Below are positions 11,689 to 23,180 of a stretch of 64,000 nucleotides of DNA, in pieces. The first letter of the stretch is position 1, and each line of letters starts with the position of its first letter. The stretch is from Eumeta japonica (taxonomy: Eukaryota > Arthropoda > Insecta > Lepidoptera > Psychidae), in NCBI GenBank assembly GCA_005406025.1, contig BGZK01002048.1:19402-83401 (forward strand). Reading direction: 5' to 3'. The notes below the pieces were generated by a model. That model was not told where the DNA came from and did no database searches. It worked only from the letters and a program-made list of their open reading frames with translations. The position numbers and the translations under genes were made by a program.

Positions 11689-12970
11689 CAAGGTCTGCTA
11701 TTTATGTATCCGGAAATGGCCACATACGGAAAAACTTTTAAAAAGTAATTACTACATTTAAAAATGGAACTCCTTGGCTGTAGAACACAGTTTGTTTCAC
11801 GTAACTGTCAACTGTTTTACCATTGTAGCATCACTTTGATTTAACTTGTGAAAATTTTCGTGTGATGATTTATTACAATTTTCGGCGTGGGCCAACTCAA
11901 AAACAGTGCATCGATCAACTCACTTCGAATTTTAGGGATGAAGCACCATCGAAAACCACTGTGTATCACTGGTATAGTGAGATTAATCGTGGGCGGTCTA
12001 CGCTTACGGACGAATTTAAAGAAGGCAGCCTTAAATCGATTGTTGTACTACAAAATATCGATGCTGTGCGGGAACTAATAATGCAAGATCGTCATATTAC
12101 ATATCGCGAGATAAAGGCGTCCCTGAGAATAAGTATGACGTGTATGCATAAGATATTACACGAAAATTTAGTGGTAAAATAATTTGTTCGCGTTGGATTC
12201 CGCACAACTTGAGCATTGATCAAAAACAGACTTGTGTCGATTAGTGCAAAAAAGTGACAAAAAATACTATCATGTTGCTTCAAAATCTGTTTATAATATC
12301 TACACATGTGATGAATCTTGGATCTATGTGTATGACCCCAAACTAAACAGCAGTCAACGATGTTGGTGTTCCAAGATAAGCCGAACCCAATAAAAGTGAT
12401 GCATGCCAAAAGCACGAAGTAAATGGTTGCCTGTTTTTTTAATGTAAATGGACACATGATTATAGTGTCAGTAAAGACTCGTAAAATGGTTGATTCGGAG
12501 TGGTACACGACCATTTGTTTGGCAGAAGTCTTTGAAGAAATAAGAAAGAACAACCGACAACGCAGAATCATTCTTCATCATGACAATGCTGGCTGTCATG
12601 ATGAAGAATGATACGTCGGCCGAAACAACTCAATTTTTGGAAGGTCAAATGATCGAATTGACGGGTCATACGACGTACATCCCGCTCTGGCAATCCAACT
12701 ATTTCTATTTATTCTCAAGCGTAAAAAATTAATTACGTGGTCAATATTTTTCGATCCGCGATGAGGTCATTTATGCGTCATAATGTACGTTTTGGATCTC
12801 CAAAAATATCTACTTCAATCAGAATGGAAAAAATACTGTAAAAGTTGGTTCATGCGTATGCAAAAGTGCATTGATCATCATGGTGAATATTTTGAAAAGC
12901 AATAAAACCATATTAAATGGTAGATGGTTGTTTCTTTTTTATATTCCGGACGCATAAATAGCAGCCCTGG
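11689..12970 (+). mobile_element. mariner DNA transposon, full length but inactivated (1,282 bp)
   Basis: Both terminal inverted repeats are visible. The left starts CAAGGTCTGCTATTTATG and continues TATCCGGAA. The right, read on the minus strand, starts CCAGGGCTGCTATTTATG and continues CGTCCGGAA. The target duplication is TA on the left (11,687-11,688) and TG on the right (12,971-12,972), which reads as a mutated TA. The length matches the ~1.3 kb typical of mariner. One transposase remnant fills the interior. The element is an old copy that can no longer encode its own enzyme. Confidence 0.93.
11862..12905 (+). pseudogene. mariner transposase pseudogene
   Basis: The first 107 codons keep a mariner N-terminal helix-turn-helix region (for example DEAPSKTTVYHWYSEINRGR). 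A frameshift near 12,176 is followed by WIPHNLSI in another frame, and further frameshifts and stops follow. Of the D,D34D catalytic triad of the family, the first Asp survives in CDESW (12,310-12,312) and the second in HHDNA (12,582-12,584). The third position reads Tyr (12,700-12,702, in SNYFYLF where relatives have ND). A 13-base insertion at 12,600-12,612 lies just after the second Asp. When it is discounted, the spacing from the second Asp to the Tyr is exactly 34 residues. The terminal EYFEKQ and stop remain in yet another frame. Clearly non-functional. Confidence 0.92.
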
Positions 12971-12972
12971 TG

Positions 12973-13529
12973 TGATAGAGTGGTGGATTTATTTAGCTTG
13001 TCTTTCGTGTTACAGTTAAATTATCCTTTGACCAATTCAACAACGAGAACCATATTCACTACCCGTGTTCAGTTTAGATTTGTTAGTTCCAAAAAAAATA
13101 ATTTTGGCTCTATTAAAACAAACTTCTGGGACCGAAAATATTTATTTTTGCCCTTAACAGCCCGTATGCGCGAAACGATAAATCCTTCTAGATATATATA
13201 TATTGAAACTGAAATTGACCTATGTCTGTACTTGAGAGAAGCTTATGAAAAAATAATGTAAGTGCAACAGAAGACAAAACAGTAATTTTTAGAATTTTGT
13301 GTCTCAATTTGCATGTTTGTTCGTTAGCACGTTACTCAAAAACTACCACACGGTATTCCATGTGGTTTTCACAGATGTGTTGCTGGGTAATTAATTTAAA
13401 AAAAAATGTTCTACCGCCTAGAAGTCGAATTAAAATTATATTTCCGAAGTTTTGCCGTGTGCAATGTTTTTCTAAACTGTAACTGCATTAAACTGCACAT
13501 AGATAATGATTTTTAGAATGCCATCTTTG
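12973..13529. other. AT-rich non-coding stretch
   Basis: Chance open frames of 93 and 61 codons occur here, rich in Phe/Asn/Lys and without a domain or codon bias. I see no gene. Confidence 0.45.
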
Positions 13530-13720
13530 TATGTGACAGATTCCGCTGTTGTCTTTCATTCAGTGACTAAAATTTCCGGTGACTTACTCCCCTCTATCAA
13601 CTCTTCCCTCTATTGACATATTTCCTCTTCCATCAGCCTACTCCCCCTCTATCAGATGTCTTATACTTACTTATGAGGCCGGCACTAACTGGTGATTCTT
13701 CTAGGGTTGCGAATCTCAAA
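13530..13720 (-). repeat. Dispersed repeat family A, partial copy
   Basis: C/T-rich runs such as 'actcccctctatcaac' and 'cctctattgac', next to 'attccgctgttgtctttc' and 'tccggtgac', match the more complete minus-strand copies at about 38,490-38,850 and 54,815-55,045. They also match, reversed, the plus-strand copies at 16,465 and 25,450. Diverged fragment. Confidence 0.5.
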
Positions 13721-14840
13721 ATGAAAATTAAAAGTGGGGGCCAGGAGAGAATATAAAGCAGGAACAGTATCTAGATCATGATTGACCGCGTGGTCGGTCG
13801 ACATTAAAAAAATGAAAAAATTCATTGGACGTTAACGCGTTCGGAGCTGCTGGCGAAAGCTAGTATAGTAGCATAAAGGGGACAATCCCGAGGCAATGCA
13901 ATAAAGGGATAAAACATTATTTCATATTTTTTTATGCAAGAGTTAAGTAGCAGGCGTAGCATTAAAACGGTAACAATGCATAAATTCTGAAATGTTCTAA
14001 ACGTCTATTAGCCACATTGTGACTGCAACATACATATACCTACAACCCTCTGGAGACAGAGTCGTGAAGAGAGGATAATTGAATTGGTGCTGCCGGGAAA
14101 TGTAAGGGGTGGGTGCGGCGCAGCAGTTTGCTAACCAGCTCTATAATTGCTCTTCGATTCGTTCGCCGGTTACGCTTCAAAGAGGACACCTACATAGCTA
14201 CATCAAGAAGCGATCGCCTTGACATACCACGTATTGTATATAAGATATTTAGAAATGCTAATGATTTATTTACAAATTTGTTTATCGATAATGTCTTCAC
14301 ATTTCTGACTATATATATATATATATGTACCTATAAATAGTTTATAATGTACCTATTTATACAATAAAACATCTAGCGATAATCATTTTGAATATTTTTT
14401 CTTTGTTAAAATTAGTCCGTATTGCGTGAAAGACGGTAATAGTTTTAACTCCAGTTGAGCAGTTTGAAGTCTTGTGTCGTTGTGATACTACAATAGTGCA
14501 GATCAAATACCGAGGAACCGGTGCCGATTTTCCACCCATTCCTATCATTTCTTCAGTAACATCCGACTTAATACAAAAAAAAATTGCGGCTTTCTGCAGC
14601 TGCTTCAAAACATGTTCCATGAAACTTATTAGATTCCTTTAGAGCAAGATTTTTTTTATGAAGGAGTTCGATAAGTCCATAGAAGTATTTTGCACTTTTC
14701 ATTTTATTAAATTTTTCGTAGCCCTTCAATCGATATCTCACTTTCGTAAATCATTATCTCCACCCCTTGTGCCCGCCTCTACGAAAATATGTTGAAATAT
14801 CTAATAGCATATAATCACAAACTTTCTTTAGAATCTGTTT
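13721..14840. other. AT-rich non-coding stretch
   Basis: No gene was recognised. The sequence includes a short (AT)n run near 14,311-14,326 and only chance frames. Confidence 0.45.
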
Positions 14841-14844
14841 AGAA

Positions 14845-16325
14845 ATCAAGATCAGTAGCAACTAACTTGGATTCTTATTTAAATCACCTCACAGAACACG
14901 GAGACAAGCGGAGACATGTAGATGTTATATATACAAATTTTTCAAAAGCTTTAGACCGCGTTGTCTACAAAATTTTAATATATAAGCTCTGCGTTCCTAG
15001 TGTTTGTGGTCCTCTATTAAAATGGTTTACTTCTTTTCTTGATATTAGACGCTCTATATTGGTCGCTGATGGGTGGTCTTCAAGTACTTTCCAAACCAGT
15101 TCAGGAATGTCGCAAGCCTCTATTTTGGGACGTATTCTTTTCAGAGCCTGTATCAAAAATATACTAGACTGTTTTAAGAACTCGTTTATTTATTTACTGA
15201 CGACATAAAAATTTTACGATCAACCTATAGTACCAGCGTTCTAAGTCTTCTTCAAGAAGATATACATATACTGTCACTTTGGTGCGGTAGGGATGACATG
15301 ATATTGAATCCTATTAAATGTTACGTAATAAAATTCTGTGGGAATAAGAATGCTTTACCTAATAAGTATGATATTAATGGTATTGAAATGCAACATGTGG
15401 AACAGATTCGTAACTTAAGAATTATATTTGATATTAACTTAAAATTCAATGAATGTATTGATACTATAGTTTCGAAAAGTTATAAAATGCTAGTTTTTAA
15501 ACTCCTTTTAATATACAATTGGAATTGTAAGAAAGTATACTACTAAGATTACTTTGTTCAAATCTCAAGTACAACTACAACTTAAATTTTTTAGTGTAGT
15601 TTGAAATCCTCATTACGATATACTATATATGTTAAAAGGTTGAAAAGTGTTCAAAGACGGTTTTTGTATGATATTTAATACAGTGACTTATTATTTAAGC
15701 TCATGTCATCTTACGAAAAAAGGTTGCAATATTATAATTTATTATTGTTAAATTCTTAGATTTATTTCTTCTTTATAAGATAGTTAATGGAATTATTACT
15801 AGTAATGAACTACTTTTCAAACTTCACATTAATAATTCCAGACATGCCTAGAACGACAAATTCATGTTATTTAATGTTCCGCGTTCTCAGACCAATCTCG
15901 GTCTTTATATTTGTTTAAACAGATTATGCCGTCAATTCAATAGACTGTCAGGACAGAACAATTCTGATCTGGATGAGTGTATCACACTGCAAATTTAAGT
16001 CAGAGCTCCTCAAGTGATGTATGTACTACCGATCACGTGTACTAGTTGTACAAATTAATTTACATATTACCATGTTCATTTTAGGCATATCAAATAAGTT
16101 ATTTTATAGTTGACTAAGTAAATTTTCAGTAACTGTTTAATAAAATATTAAAATTAGTAATAAGATTCTAATAATTAATAACTTTTTGATGTTGCTGATT
16201 TATATTATTGCATATTGTGGTCTCCGATGATTAAGGAAGCCATTGAATTAGACTCCAACCATGTTTTTGGTTCATAAATGTATTTCTTGTAGGAGATCTT
16301 CAATAATAAATAAACAAATAGAAGT
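14845..16325 (+). mobile_element. 5'-truncated non-LTR retrotransposon (LINE, Jockey/CR1-like) with reverse transcriptase remnant
   Basis: Plus-strand frames reconstruct the middle and 3' half of a LINE reverse transcriptase. Visible are VDVIYTNFSKALDR (14,921 onward; relatives DFSKAFD), GPLLKWFTSFLD, and SSGMSQASILGRILF (relatives SGVPQGSILGPLLF). After a frameshift comes FTDDIKIL in place of the catalytic ADD motif, then LNPIKCYVIKF and NLRIIFDINLKFNE. Decayed thumb/C-terminal sequence with NRLCRQFNRLSG ends near 16,000. The element begins abruptly inside the RT domain, as LINEs truncated during insertion do, and ends at an A-rich ataataaataaacaaa tail. Several stops and frameshifts make it dead. 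Confidence 0.85.
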
Positions 16326-16464
16326 TGAAACTTAATTTAGTAACATCTGTATGAAATCATTTTAAATTAAATAACGATTTAATTTACTTATAAATTGTAC
16401 ACAATTAAACGTCGAAATAAAGTTAAATAATTTTATGTACTCATAAAATATTTTTTATGTTATC

Positions 16465-16790
16465 GTCGAGGTGCAAACGAGTACGCGAGCTAGCAGAGCA
16501 TCATTGGTGGTCATCACTGCCCATGGACAGTCGCAACTACAGGGGAGTCACCGGTGCCTTGCCGGCCTCGAGTAGGGACAGAATATCTGATTAAGGAGAG
16601 AGTGGGTTGATGGAGGTGGCAATAGGGTGTTAAAAGGGGAGCGGGCCACCGGAACTCTCACTTATTGAACGAAACACATTAGCAAAATACGTTACTTCTC
16701 GTCTGTATTCTATAAAAGTGCAGTTTTCATCGATTTAGCGGATCAATTTTCGCACTGCAACCAGCAAGTTGGCGACAGCGTGGCTATACC
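16465..16790 (+). repeat. Dispersed repeat family A, longest plus-strand copy
   Basis: The copy starts near 'gaggtgcaaacgagtacg', runs through 'gtcatcactgcccatgg', 'gtgccttgccggcc', a G-rich block and 'ccaccggaactctcac', and ends near 'ggcgacagcgtggctat'. The same order of blocks, reverse-complemented, appears at 38,490-38,850 and 54,815-55,045. The 3' half recurs at 25,450-25,650. No coding content. Probably a non-autonomous element; the class is not determined. Confidence 0.6.
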
Positions 16791-17800
16791 ATTCTGAACA
16801 TTCGTTCGAACCATATCGTCTGCGACTATATTTGGTTTAAATCGTAATATAATCGTAAACATTGTAATCCTATCGAAAACGTAGATTAAAAAAATTAGAA
16901 AAGTCAAGCGACTAATTCACCGTAAAAACTTTAAAACATACCGAGAAGAGCCAATTTAGTTATTTTTTTTACAATTTAAATTAATAAATCACTATTATTG
17001 TAACATTACTTGTTAGCTGTGGAGACAATAAATTAATTATTAAAACTTTAGTAAAAATGATTTTTCATAACAATTCAACCTGATACCACATGATTTTTAA
17101 GTCGAAAAAATATAAGTATTAAATAAACTTCAATAGAATCATTTATTGCAAATAGTCCTATAGTTTTGTTTATAATTTATTCTTTATTTTACTTGTGTAG
17201 TGTTAAAACAGCAGCAATTTGCTACACTTCTTAGTCAAAGGCAAATAATGATTGAGTTGGCTCTTTTCGACATATCGAAACTTTTTAAGATGAAAATGTT
17301 GTAAAAGTTAAGATAATTTCTTAGAACAAAATGTACTTTGTATTCTTCGTGGGCATTTCGTTTTTCTTCTTTAGTGGTTCTTCTTACACAATAATTACGT
17401 ATAATATCCACTCTCTACTTTTGTTTCGAAGAGACCCACCAACCCACTAAAATGCAGCTCTATTGATACTTTCGTGCAATTTTAAAAGTAGTCAAAATAT
17501 TGACTTTGCTAACTATTCTGTGACACATGAATTTTCATTTCACACATTATTTATTGAAACGCAATTTCTTCTTATTATCTCTTATTCTGCTGAGCTTCTG
17601 TTCATAACGTTAAAATATACAAATGTCTATTATTAGACTAAAGTTTATATAACAAGCTGGAAGCTGTTTCGTTTCTTTGATACATATGAACCAGGTGGAC
17701 ACTTTGTATATATAGAACTGGCCCGTCAGTTTCTCTCCTATGGTCGACGGCCAGAAAGGGTGTACCTTATTAATCTTGAAGCGATATTGCTTTAAGAACG
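16791..17800. other. AT-rich non-coding stretch
   Basis: No gene or repeat recognised. Confidence 0.5.
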
Positions 17801-17805
17801 TTTAT

Positions 17806-17900
17806 AAAAAGTAGAGACTACAGATTTTTACATATCTCCCTTGCTTCACTAACATACGTCGATATTTTCATGCAGGCTCGTCATTTTCGGGTGCCTATCC
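17806..17900 (+). repeat. Dispersed repeat family B, copy 2
   Basis: 'tagagactacagattttt', 'ttgcttcactaacat' and 'catgcaggctcgtcattt' align in order with the copy at 10,709-10,830. Diverged. Confidence 0.5.
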
Positions 17901-17999
17901 TTCTCGAAAACAGGCGTGAGTTTTTATATATAAAAAAAAATACAACATCAGAACGTTGACGTACAACTGAACGTTGGAACGCAACTTTCATTAAGAATA

Positions 18000-18168
18000 C
18001 ACGTAGCGTCACCAAGAAACAATGCAGGTTATACGAGCGCTCGCAAATTCAAACCTGGGTGACGTCAATACCAACTGTAACTAAGACAGAAGGCAATACA
18101 TGCAGAAAAAAAATATACAGTCGAATTAAGTACCTCCTCCTTTTTAATTTTGAAGTCGGTTAAAAATA
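18000..18168 (+). repeat. Dispersed repeat family C, copy 1 (ends in gaagtcggttaaaaa)
   Basis: The 3' end is 'tacctcctcctttttaa' followed by ttttgaagtcggttaaaa, preceded by 'catgcagaaaaaaaat' and 'acagtcgaatt'. Related 3' ends occur at about 23,150, 23,670 and 37,320. This terminus is very common in lepidopteran non-coding DNA in my recollection. Confidence 0.6.
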
Positions 18169-18968
18169 GATCAGACTAGACTCGAATAAGCGCCTATCGG
18201 CGTCCGCACTTCCTGCGTCGTCCGAATTTTGTTTTGGATATCAGTGAAACGCCTTAATGCGCAAACTTATTTTTGTAGCTCACGAAACGAGTTCTTTAGA
18301 ATTTTTGTGGCCACTTTTAGTTTAAGAACTGCGAGTAAATGTAATTCTGTAATAATTTTACAACCGAGAAAAAATGGCGTAATTTTTGACTTTTTTCCTT
18401 TTAAACAATAACTATGACGCTAGTTCCAAGTTTGTAGATGTACTTGAAGTAGATAGTAGTATGTTGATGATTGGTGAGTAAATTAGTGAGCGTTCGACAC
18501 ATTAACGAATCTTTTATGGCAAGGTATTTAATATAACTATATTTATTGGAAACTATTAATTAGGAAAATTACCTAAGTAGATTTTGAATTTTTTAGTCTT
18601 TAGTTTGCATTTGTGGGAAAAATAGAGAAATACTTAAAATTCCCGTTGGCTTTTCTAGAAAAAGGATTTCGTGGATAGTCGTTTGCGATTTAGCAGAGCC
18701 ACTGTCGTGACCTCTGCACAAAATGTGCGAATTAATTTTGATGTCGTTGATATCAAGGAAACGAAATTGAATAATAAAGTTCATCGTTATTGTTGAACGA
18801 CGTAATAATCATTGATTATACTCATAACGTCAAAATTCATCGATTGTCAATCTCAGAAGATCGGCGACGGGTCAGCCAAAACCTTTTCCTACGAATATTT
18901 ATTCATGAGCACACAGATGTCGGGGTTGTCGTGATTGATTTTTATTTTTTTATTTTATATTGTTTCAG

Positions 18969-19061
18969 CATTATTCTGTTACCGGCAGCTATACGGATAG
19001 CAGCAGCCGGATCTGGCGCGAGGCCAGCGGCGGCGCGCTCTGCGTCGTGACGCTGGCGTGA
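18969..19061 (+). CDS. Candidate terminal coding exon (30 codons plus stop), unidentified
   Basis: A strong acceptor context (long T-rich tract then tttcag, AG at 18,967-18,968) is followed by an open frame. It reads HYSVTGSYTDSSSRIWREA and then SGGALCVVTLA, ending with TGA at 19,059-19,061. The composition is more protein-like than the other GC-rich frames, and the tail is mildly hydrophobic. If real, it would be the last exon of a plus-strand gene whose other exons lie left of, or scattered in, the first 19 kb. I found none of those. The alternative is chance coding potential at the edge of the CpG island. I do not recognise a family. Confidence 0.3.
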   Translation, partial: HYSVTGSYTDSSSRIWREASGGALCVVTLA

Positions 19062-20025
19062 CAACTTTTATAAGACACGTTACGTTCCTGGAATGTGTCA
19101 AAGATAAAACGCTACGAATATAAGCGGCGTGACAGAAACGCCGCCGGTCGGAGGAATTCGAATTGATGAGTTAGTTAAGCGTCTGTAGGGAGTCGGCCGG
19201 CGGAGAGAAACCGCGGCCGGGCCGGCGCTCCGCTGACGGTTCCGGGCGGCTGTGAGACACCGTAAGCACCCTTATTCTACAGTTTCAAACTCTATTTTAA
19301 TTTTCACATGAATCAAACTCACCTACGTGTTAAATTTTATTGATGATTTCGCGTTGTCACGTCAGTCTTCATTAATATTTGTTTCGTGCGCCAATAAAAA
19401 TTTAGTTGAAAATTAGCATTAAAATCGACGGTCGGAAAGGATGCGATACGAGTGCGACGTCCGCCGGTCACTCGTGCGAGCGGCACAGGGTCGCGAGCGC
19501 AGTATGCAGGATGCACCGCGGGCCGAGGCGACACGCGCCGCCCGCCTCACTCCGAGCGACTGCCGCCCGGGCCGCGCGCCGTCGCGCCCCGCGCCGGCCG
19601 CCCGCCCCGCCCGCGCCCACCCGCCCGGGATGCACTCGCAGAATCCGCGGCGGTCGCTTGCCGTCGCACGCTCTTCTATCGGTAGGTCTAGTGATCTTTT
19701 TGAGTGTATGTGTATACAAATGGTGTCAGTTTATAATACATGTGTTCATTTATTTTGCGTTCGAACCGTAAGCGAGTTGAAAACGACAGGTGCGGGGCGG
19801 GAGCGCGGCGAAGGCACGCACCGGCGTAGGGCGAGGGCGGGGGTTGGTCCTGCGCGCTGCGTGACGCATCTCGTGTAGTGTTGCGTGGCGTGCCGCAACC
19901 GCAGCGCCATCTGCAGGGTGGAGGCAGTCGGCGCGGCGACGGCCGCCGACGGCCACGTGCCGGCCGCGCCCCCCGCACGTACCGCGTCGCCGTATATCTG
20001 TTCGTCGACAGTATCATAATGTCCA
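19000..20025. promoter_or_regulatory. CpG island (candidate promoter region)
   Basis: About 1 kb contains three very GC-rich, CpG-dense blocks (about 19,000-19,060, 19,130-19,260 and 19,440-19,680) plus a fourth at 19,785-20,010. It is the strongest such island in the window. Donor-like sites follow two of the blocks (acc/gtaagc at about 19,260 and tcg/gtaggt at 19,681). A good CTCF-like core lies at 19,904-19,912 (GCGCCATCT, within cagcgccatctgcagg). Both strands carry long GC-driven frames without domains. A promoter with 5' exons of an unseen gene is the simplest reading; direction is unresolved. Confidence 0.4.
19630..19681 (+). CDS. Candidate first coding exon with splice donor, unidentified
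   Basis: An ATG at 19,630 opens a frame reading MHSQNPRRSLAVARSSI. It runs into a consensus donor (tcg/gtaggt, GT at 19,682-19,683), with GC-rich DNA upstream that could be a 5' UTR. The same frame is open farther upstream to an ATG at 19,441, but that part looks like GC-driven Arg/Ala/Pro sequence. No downstream plus-strand exon was found, so this remains speculative. Confidence 0.22.
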
Positions 20026-20040
20026 CCTATTAAAGACACG

Positions 20041-20450
20041 AAAAATTGGTTGCCTGTAAAGTCGGTATACGGGCGAAAGTTTTACGTGACAACGACTTTG
20101 AATGGTAAAATCATTTTAATGTGAATATTCATTCGTATAGTAGGAAGAAGGATGAAATAATAGTAACAATTTAAAACATTTATTTATACAAAGAATTATA
20201 TTTAAAACATTAATTTATACAAAGAATCTCGCACTGAATTTCATATTAACAAAATTTTATTTTTACATACATACGTATTTATATACAAATATACATACAA
20301 TAACTTGCAATACATTTGCAAGCTGCACTAATTCTCTAGTGCTGCGCGCGGCAGACCGATCATAGTTGAGTGGGAGAGAGACGCAAGGCATTCGGCGGGC
20401 CTCTCGTTCGGTGACTCATCGTAACGTTACCGAGCGTTACACTTTTCATA
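20041..20450 (+). repeat. Dispersed repeat family D, copy 1 (aattggttgcctgtaaagtc)
   Basis: The 5' block 'attggttgcctgtaaagtc' with cggtatacgggcga is nearly identical to the block at 49,053 (attggttgtctgtaaagtc, cggtttacgagcga). Both are followed by an AT-rich middle and a GC-rich 3' part with gagag/ctctcg runs. Element size is about 400 bp. The class is unknown, but the sequence is familiar from lepidopteran genomes. Confidence 0.6.
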
Positions 20451-22660
20451 AGTGACTCCCAGCCGCAACCTAATTTAAGACGTTGTCACGTCAAAACTCT
20501 TTTTCTCTTTTCAACGACATAAAAATGAATTCTAACTTTCGTCACGTCCACCCTTGCATTTACAATTACTGCTAAATGGTCAGATTAATTCCTTATGATT
20601 ATATAAAGTACGTCAATTAAAATGATGTCTTAACAAATCCCCGATTACCATATTACAATTAATGGCCGTTGTCGGTGTATGCGTGCAAACGAACCATAAT
20701 TTATACGCATTTATTTGCGTACGCAATTATGTATCACATTACTTCCTACGTCTCGGTTTCATCAAAATTAATACAAGGTAATTATCAGAAATTGACGCAA
20801 AATTACACGAAGATCTAGGGCCGAATAAAAACTGTAAGATATGTTTTGCGCTGAAACGTTGATTTTAGCCGGGACTAACCAGCATATTCTTTCCGTCAAA
20901 AACATATAAAATCATAGTTATCCTTTTAAAAAAAGAAAAATAGTGCGTGGAATGCCTCCACGCGGAAAAAGTGAAACTTCGTAATGTGGAAATGAAAATA
21001 GAAAGGGGTAGAAATTGCCTTTTTCGTCGCACGTTACAATTGCGAGACGAAATCTACCGACTCACTCTGTTTTTCTCTCCTACTTTCTAGCTTTGTGTGA
21101 CTTTCTTTCTCTCTCCCTCTTGCGTTGGAATATTACACGCAACTCGTTGCTAACGCTCGCGATGGCCTGTAACAGGTACACTAGGCGCATGCGTTCAAGT
21201 GCCACGCATTCACTCTCGCTCTGCCTCTTTCTATTCCCCCTCCCCAGGAGCATTGAACGTTTATCGCAACAGTGCTTTCATACCCCCTCCACGTTAGCGT
21301 TAAAAGTTTAACGCAACCTTGTTGGAAGTCGCATTAGAAGTTTCACTTTAAAAACTATACCGTCTCACAACAGTTTCGCCGTAAAAAGGCATGCGGCGTC
21401 GGTGCGTCCGTGATCTTTTAAGCAAAGATATACGGAGAGCGTTACGAGAAGCTGTAGCCATCGTTCGAGAAGCGAAACCAAAAGAAATTGCTCACAAAAA
21501 GAAATGAAATCTCATCAAAACTCTTATGAAAAGTATGCTATGTTATATCTCAAACCACTCACCACAAAAAAGTTTGATATTCCAAGAAGAGTCAGGTCAG
21601 TCGTAGTATAATACCTTTAACTATAAAGTTAACAAATCATAAGAAAATCATCTTAACACTACACAAGTAAAATAAAGAAGAATTTATAAACAATAATTAA
21701 TGATTATTTGCTATAAATTACCCTATTTCATTTTCTTTGACTGTTATGAAAAATCATCATGAAGATCAGGATGAACTGTTATGAAAAATAAATTTTATTA
21801 ATTTTTTTTTTAATACATTAGTTGCTTCATGCTCAACAAATAATCCAAAAGTAGAGTATATCCTCATACTTTATGACTTCCAAGTCCAAAAAGTTCAAGA
21901 TTTAAATAACATTACATTGGATCATTATTGTCTATACACAATTATTTTGCTACTACAATCTTAAGACAACTATTGAGAAATTTATTAATTTTATAATAAA
22001 CAACAGGACAATTGCATGACTCCTTTCGGGATCTCAAATTTTTGCATGGCGACATTAAACACTTTAACCTTGAAAAAAATACGAGACTTGACACAATTTT
22101 TAGAAGACGTACTTTTCATGGGATTTTTCCTTGTAATGGGCAATTCTCATTTCGTGATTCCATTTCTTTATCTTTATCTAAGAGAATCCAGTTGCTGTGA
22201 TTTATGATTTTCTCTAATCGGGTACTTACTGAAATGTTGTTTTCCCTCTTATCGTCGTTTGTTACTAAACTTTGGCTTATGATCCCAAAGTGGAAAAATT
22301 TTTATTTATTAGAATAATTTTATATAATAAGCTTGAAGCAGATTTCATTGCTTTCGTACAAATGAAATAGACGGAGACTCTGTAAATGTGGAATCGGCTC
22401 ACTGATTCACCTCTCCTTGTTGTACAGACCGAATGGCTGTAACTAGTATGATTCTCGAGCAATTAATGTAGGTTTCAAATCGTAGACATTACATTAAATA
22501 AAATTAAAATCTCTTTAAAGCAACAGTAAAGAAGTAAACTCGAATCTACGCAAAAGCACGACTTTAAACTTAGATGACAATAATTGATATTGACGCTTAC
22601 AAAAATTATAAAATAAATTAAGAAAATAAATACAAATCGCTTTCAAAAACCAATTAAATT
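20451..22660. other. Non-coding stretch with a pyrimidine-rich patch
   Basis: No gene is supported. A C/T-rich segment (about 21,060-21,250, many ctctctc runs) and a moderately GC-rich patch at about 21,360-21,500 interrupt otherwise AT-rich DNA. Frames through these are low-complexity (Leu/Ser/Phe). Confidence 0.45.
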
Positions 22661-22667
22661 ATTTTTT

Positions 22668-22714
22668 TAAACAGACTTCAAAAACAAGTAATTAGTTGTT
22701 TTTGGAGTCGGTTC
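22668..22714. repeat. Palindromic repeat end (aaacagacttcaaaaacaa / ttgtttttggagtcggtt)
   Basis: The left arm 'acagacttcaaaaacaa' and right arm 'ttgtttttggagtcggt' are imperfect inverted copies around gtaattag. The arm sequence is the gaagtcggtt terminus of family C in both orientations. A shorter relative lies at 36,100-36,140 (tttgaaaacaactaattag). Confidence 0.65.
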
Positions 22715-22916
22715 CAGTTAAAGATAAATCAGATACGGTTAGAAGATCTCTTTTTTGATTCAAAAATTAATGTTTTATATTAATGTTTATAGATTATCTT
22801 TTATGCCCTGCTGTAGCTGAAACCGACTCCGTATACGATTAATAACTTATTTTAGTTCGAGTAATTATAACTTTAAAATATGTGAGTTACTTTGCACAGG
22901 AGTTAAGCTATGGTTA

Positions 22917-23180
22917 AAAAAATTGGCCAGGCATCTCATTCATTTTTGTACTGAGAAAGTGAAAAGCAGTTCCGATCCTGGATTTATTATCCACTGGTAA
23001 TAATTCCAGGGTCTTTACGTTCTTAGTTCAAACGCACCTTCCAAATTATTCTTATTCTTTAACGTCAAAAAAAATCTAAATCAATCCATAATTGACGAAA
23101 TTACAGCTGATTATTACACACAAAAAACATAGAGACGAACATATAACCTTTTCTTTTTTTGAAGTCGGTTATAAATTATT
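22917..23180 (+). repeat. Dispersed repeat family C, copy 2, with a 5' 'attggccaggcatctc' block
   Basis: The segment begins 'aaattggccaggcatctc...tttattatccact', matched at 36,640-36,715 (aaattggccaggaatctcc). It ends 'aaccttttctttttttgaa' plus gtcggttataaa. Body and end together resemble one interspersed element of about 260 bp. Confidence 0.6.

Noticed and set aside
19441..19878. Several overlapping long frames (up to 145 codons) in the CpG island
   Set aside because: All three frames and both strands are open together, a sign of GC bias with few stop codons. Only the short ATG-to-donor piece was kept as a weak candidate.
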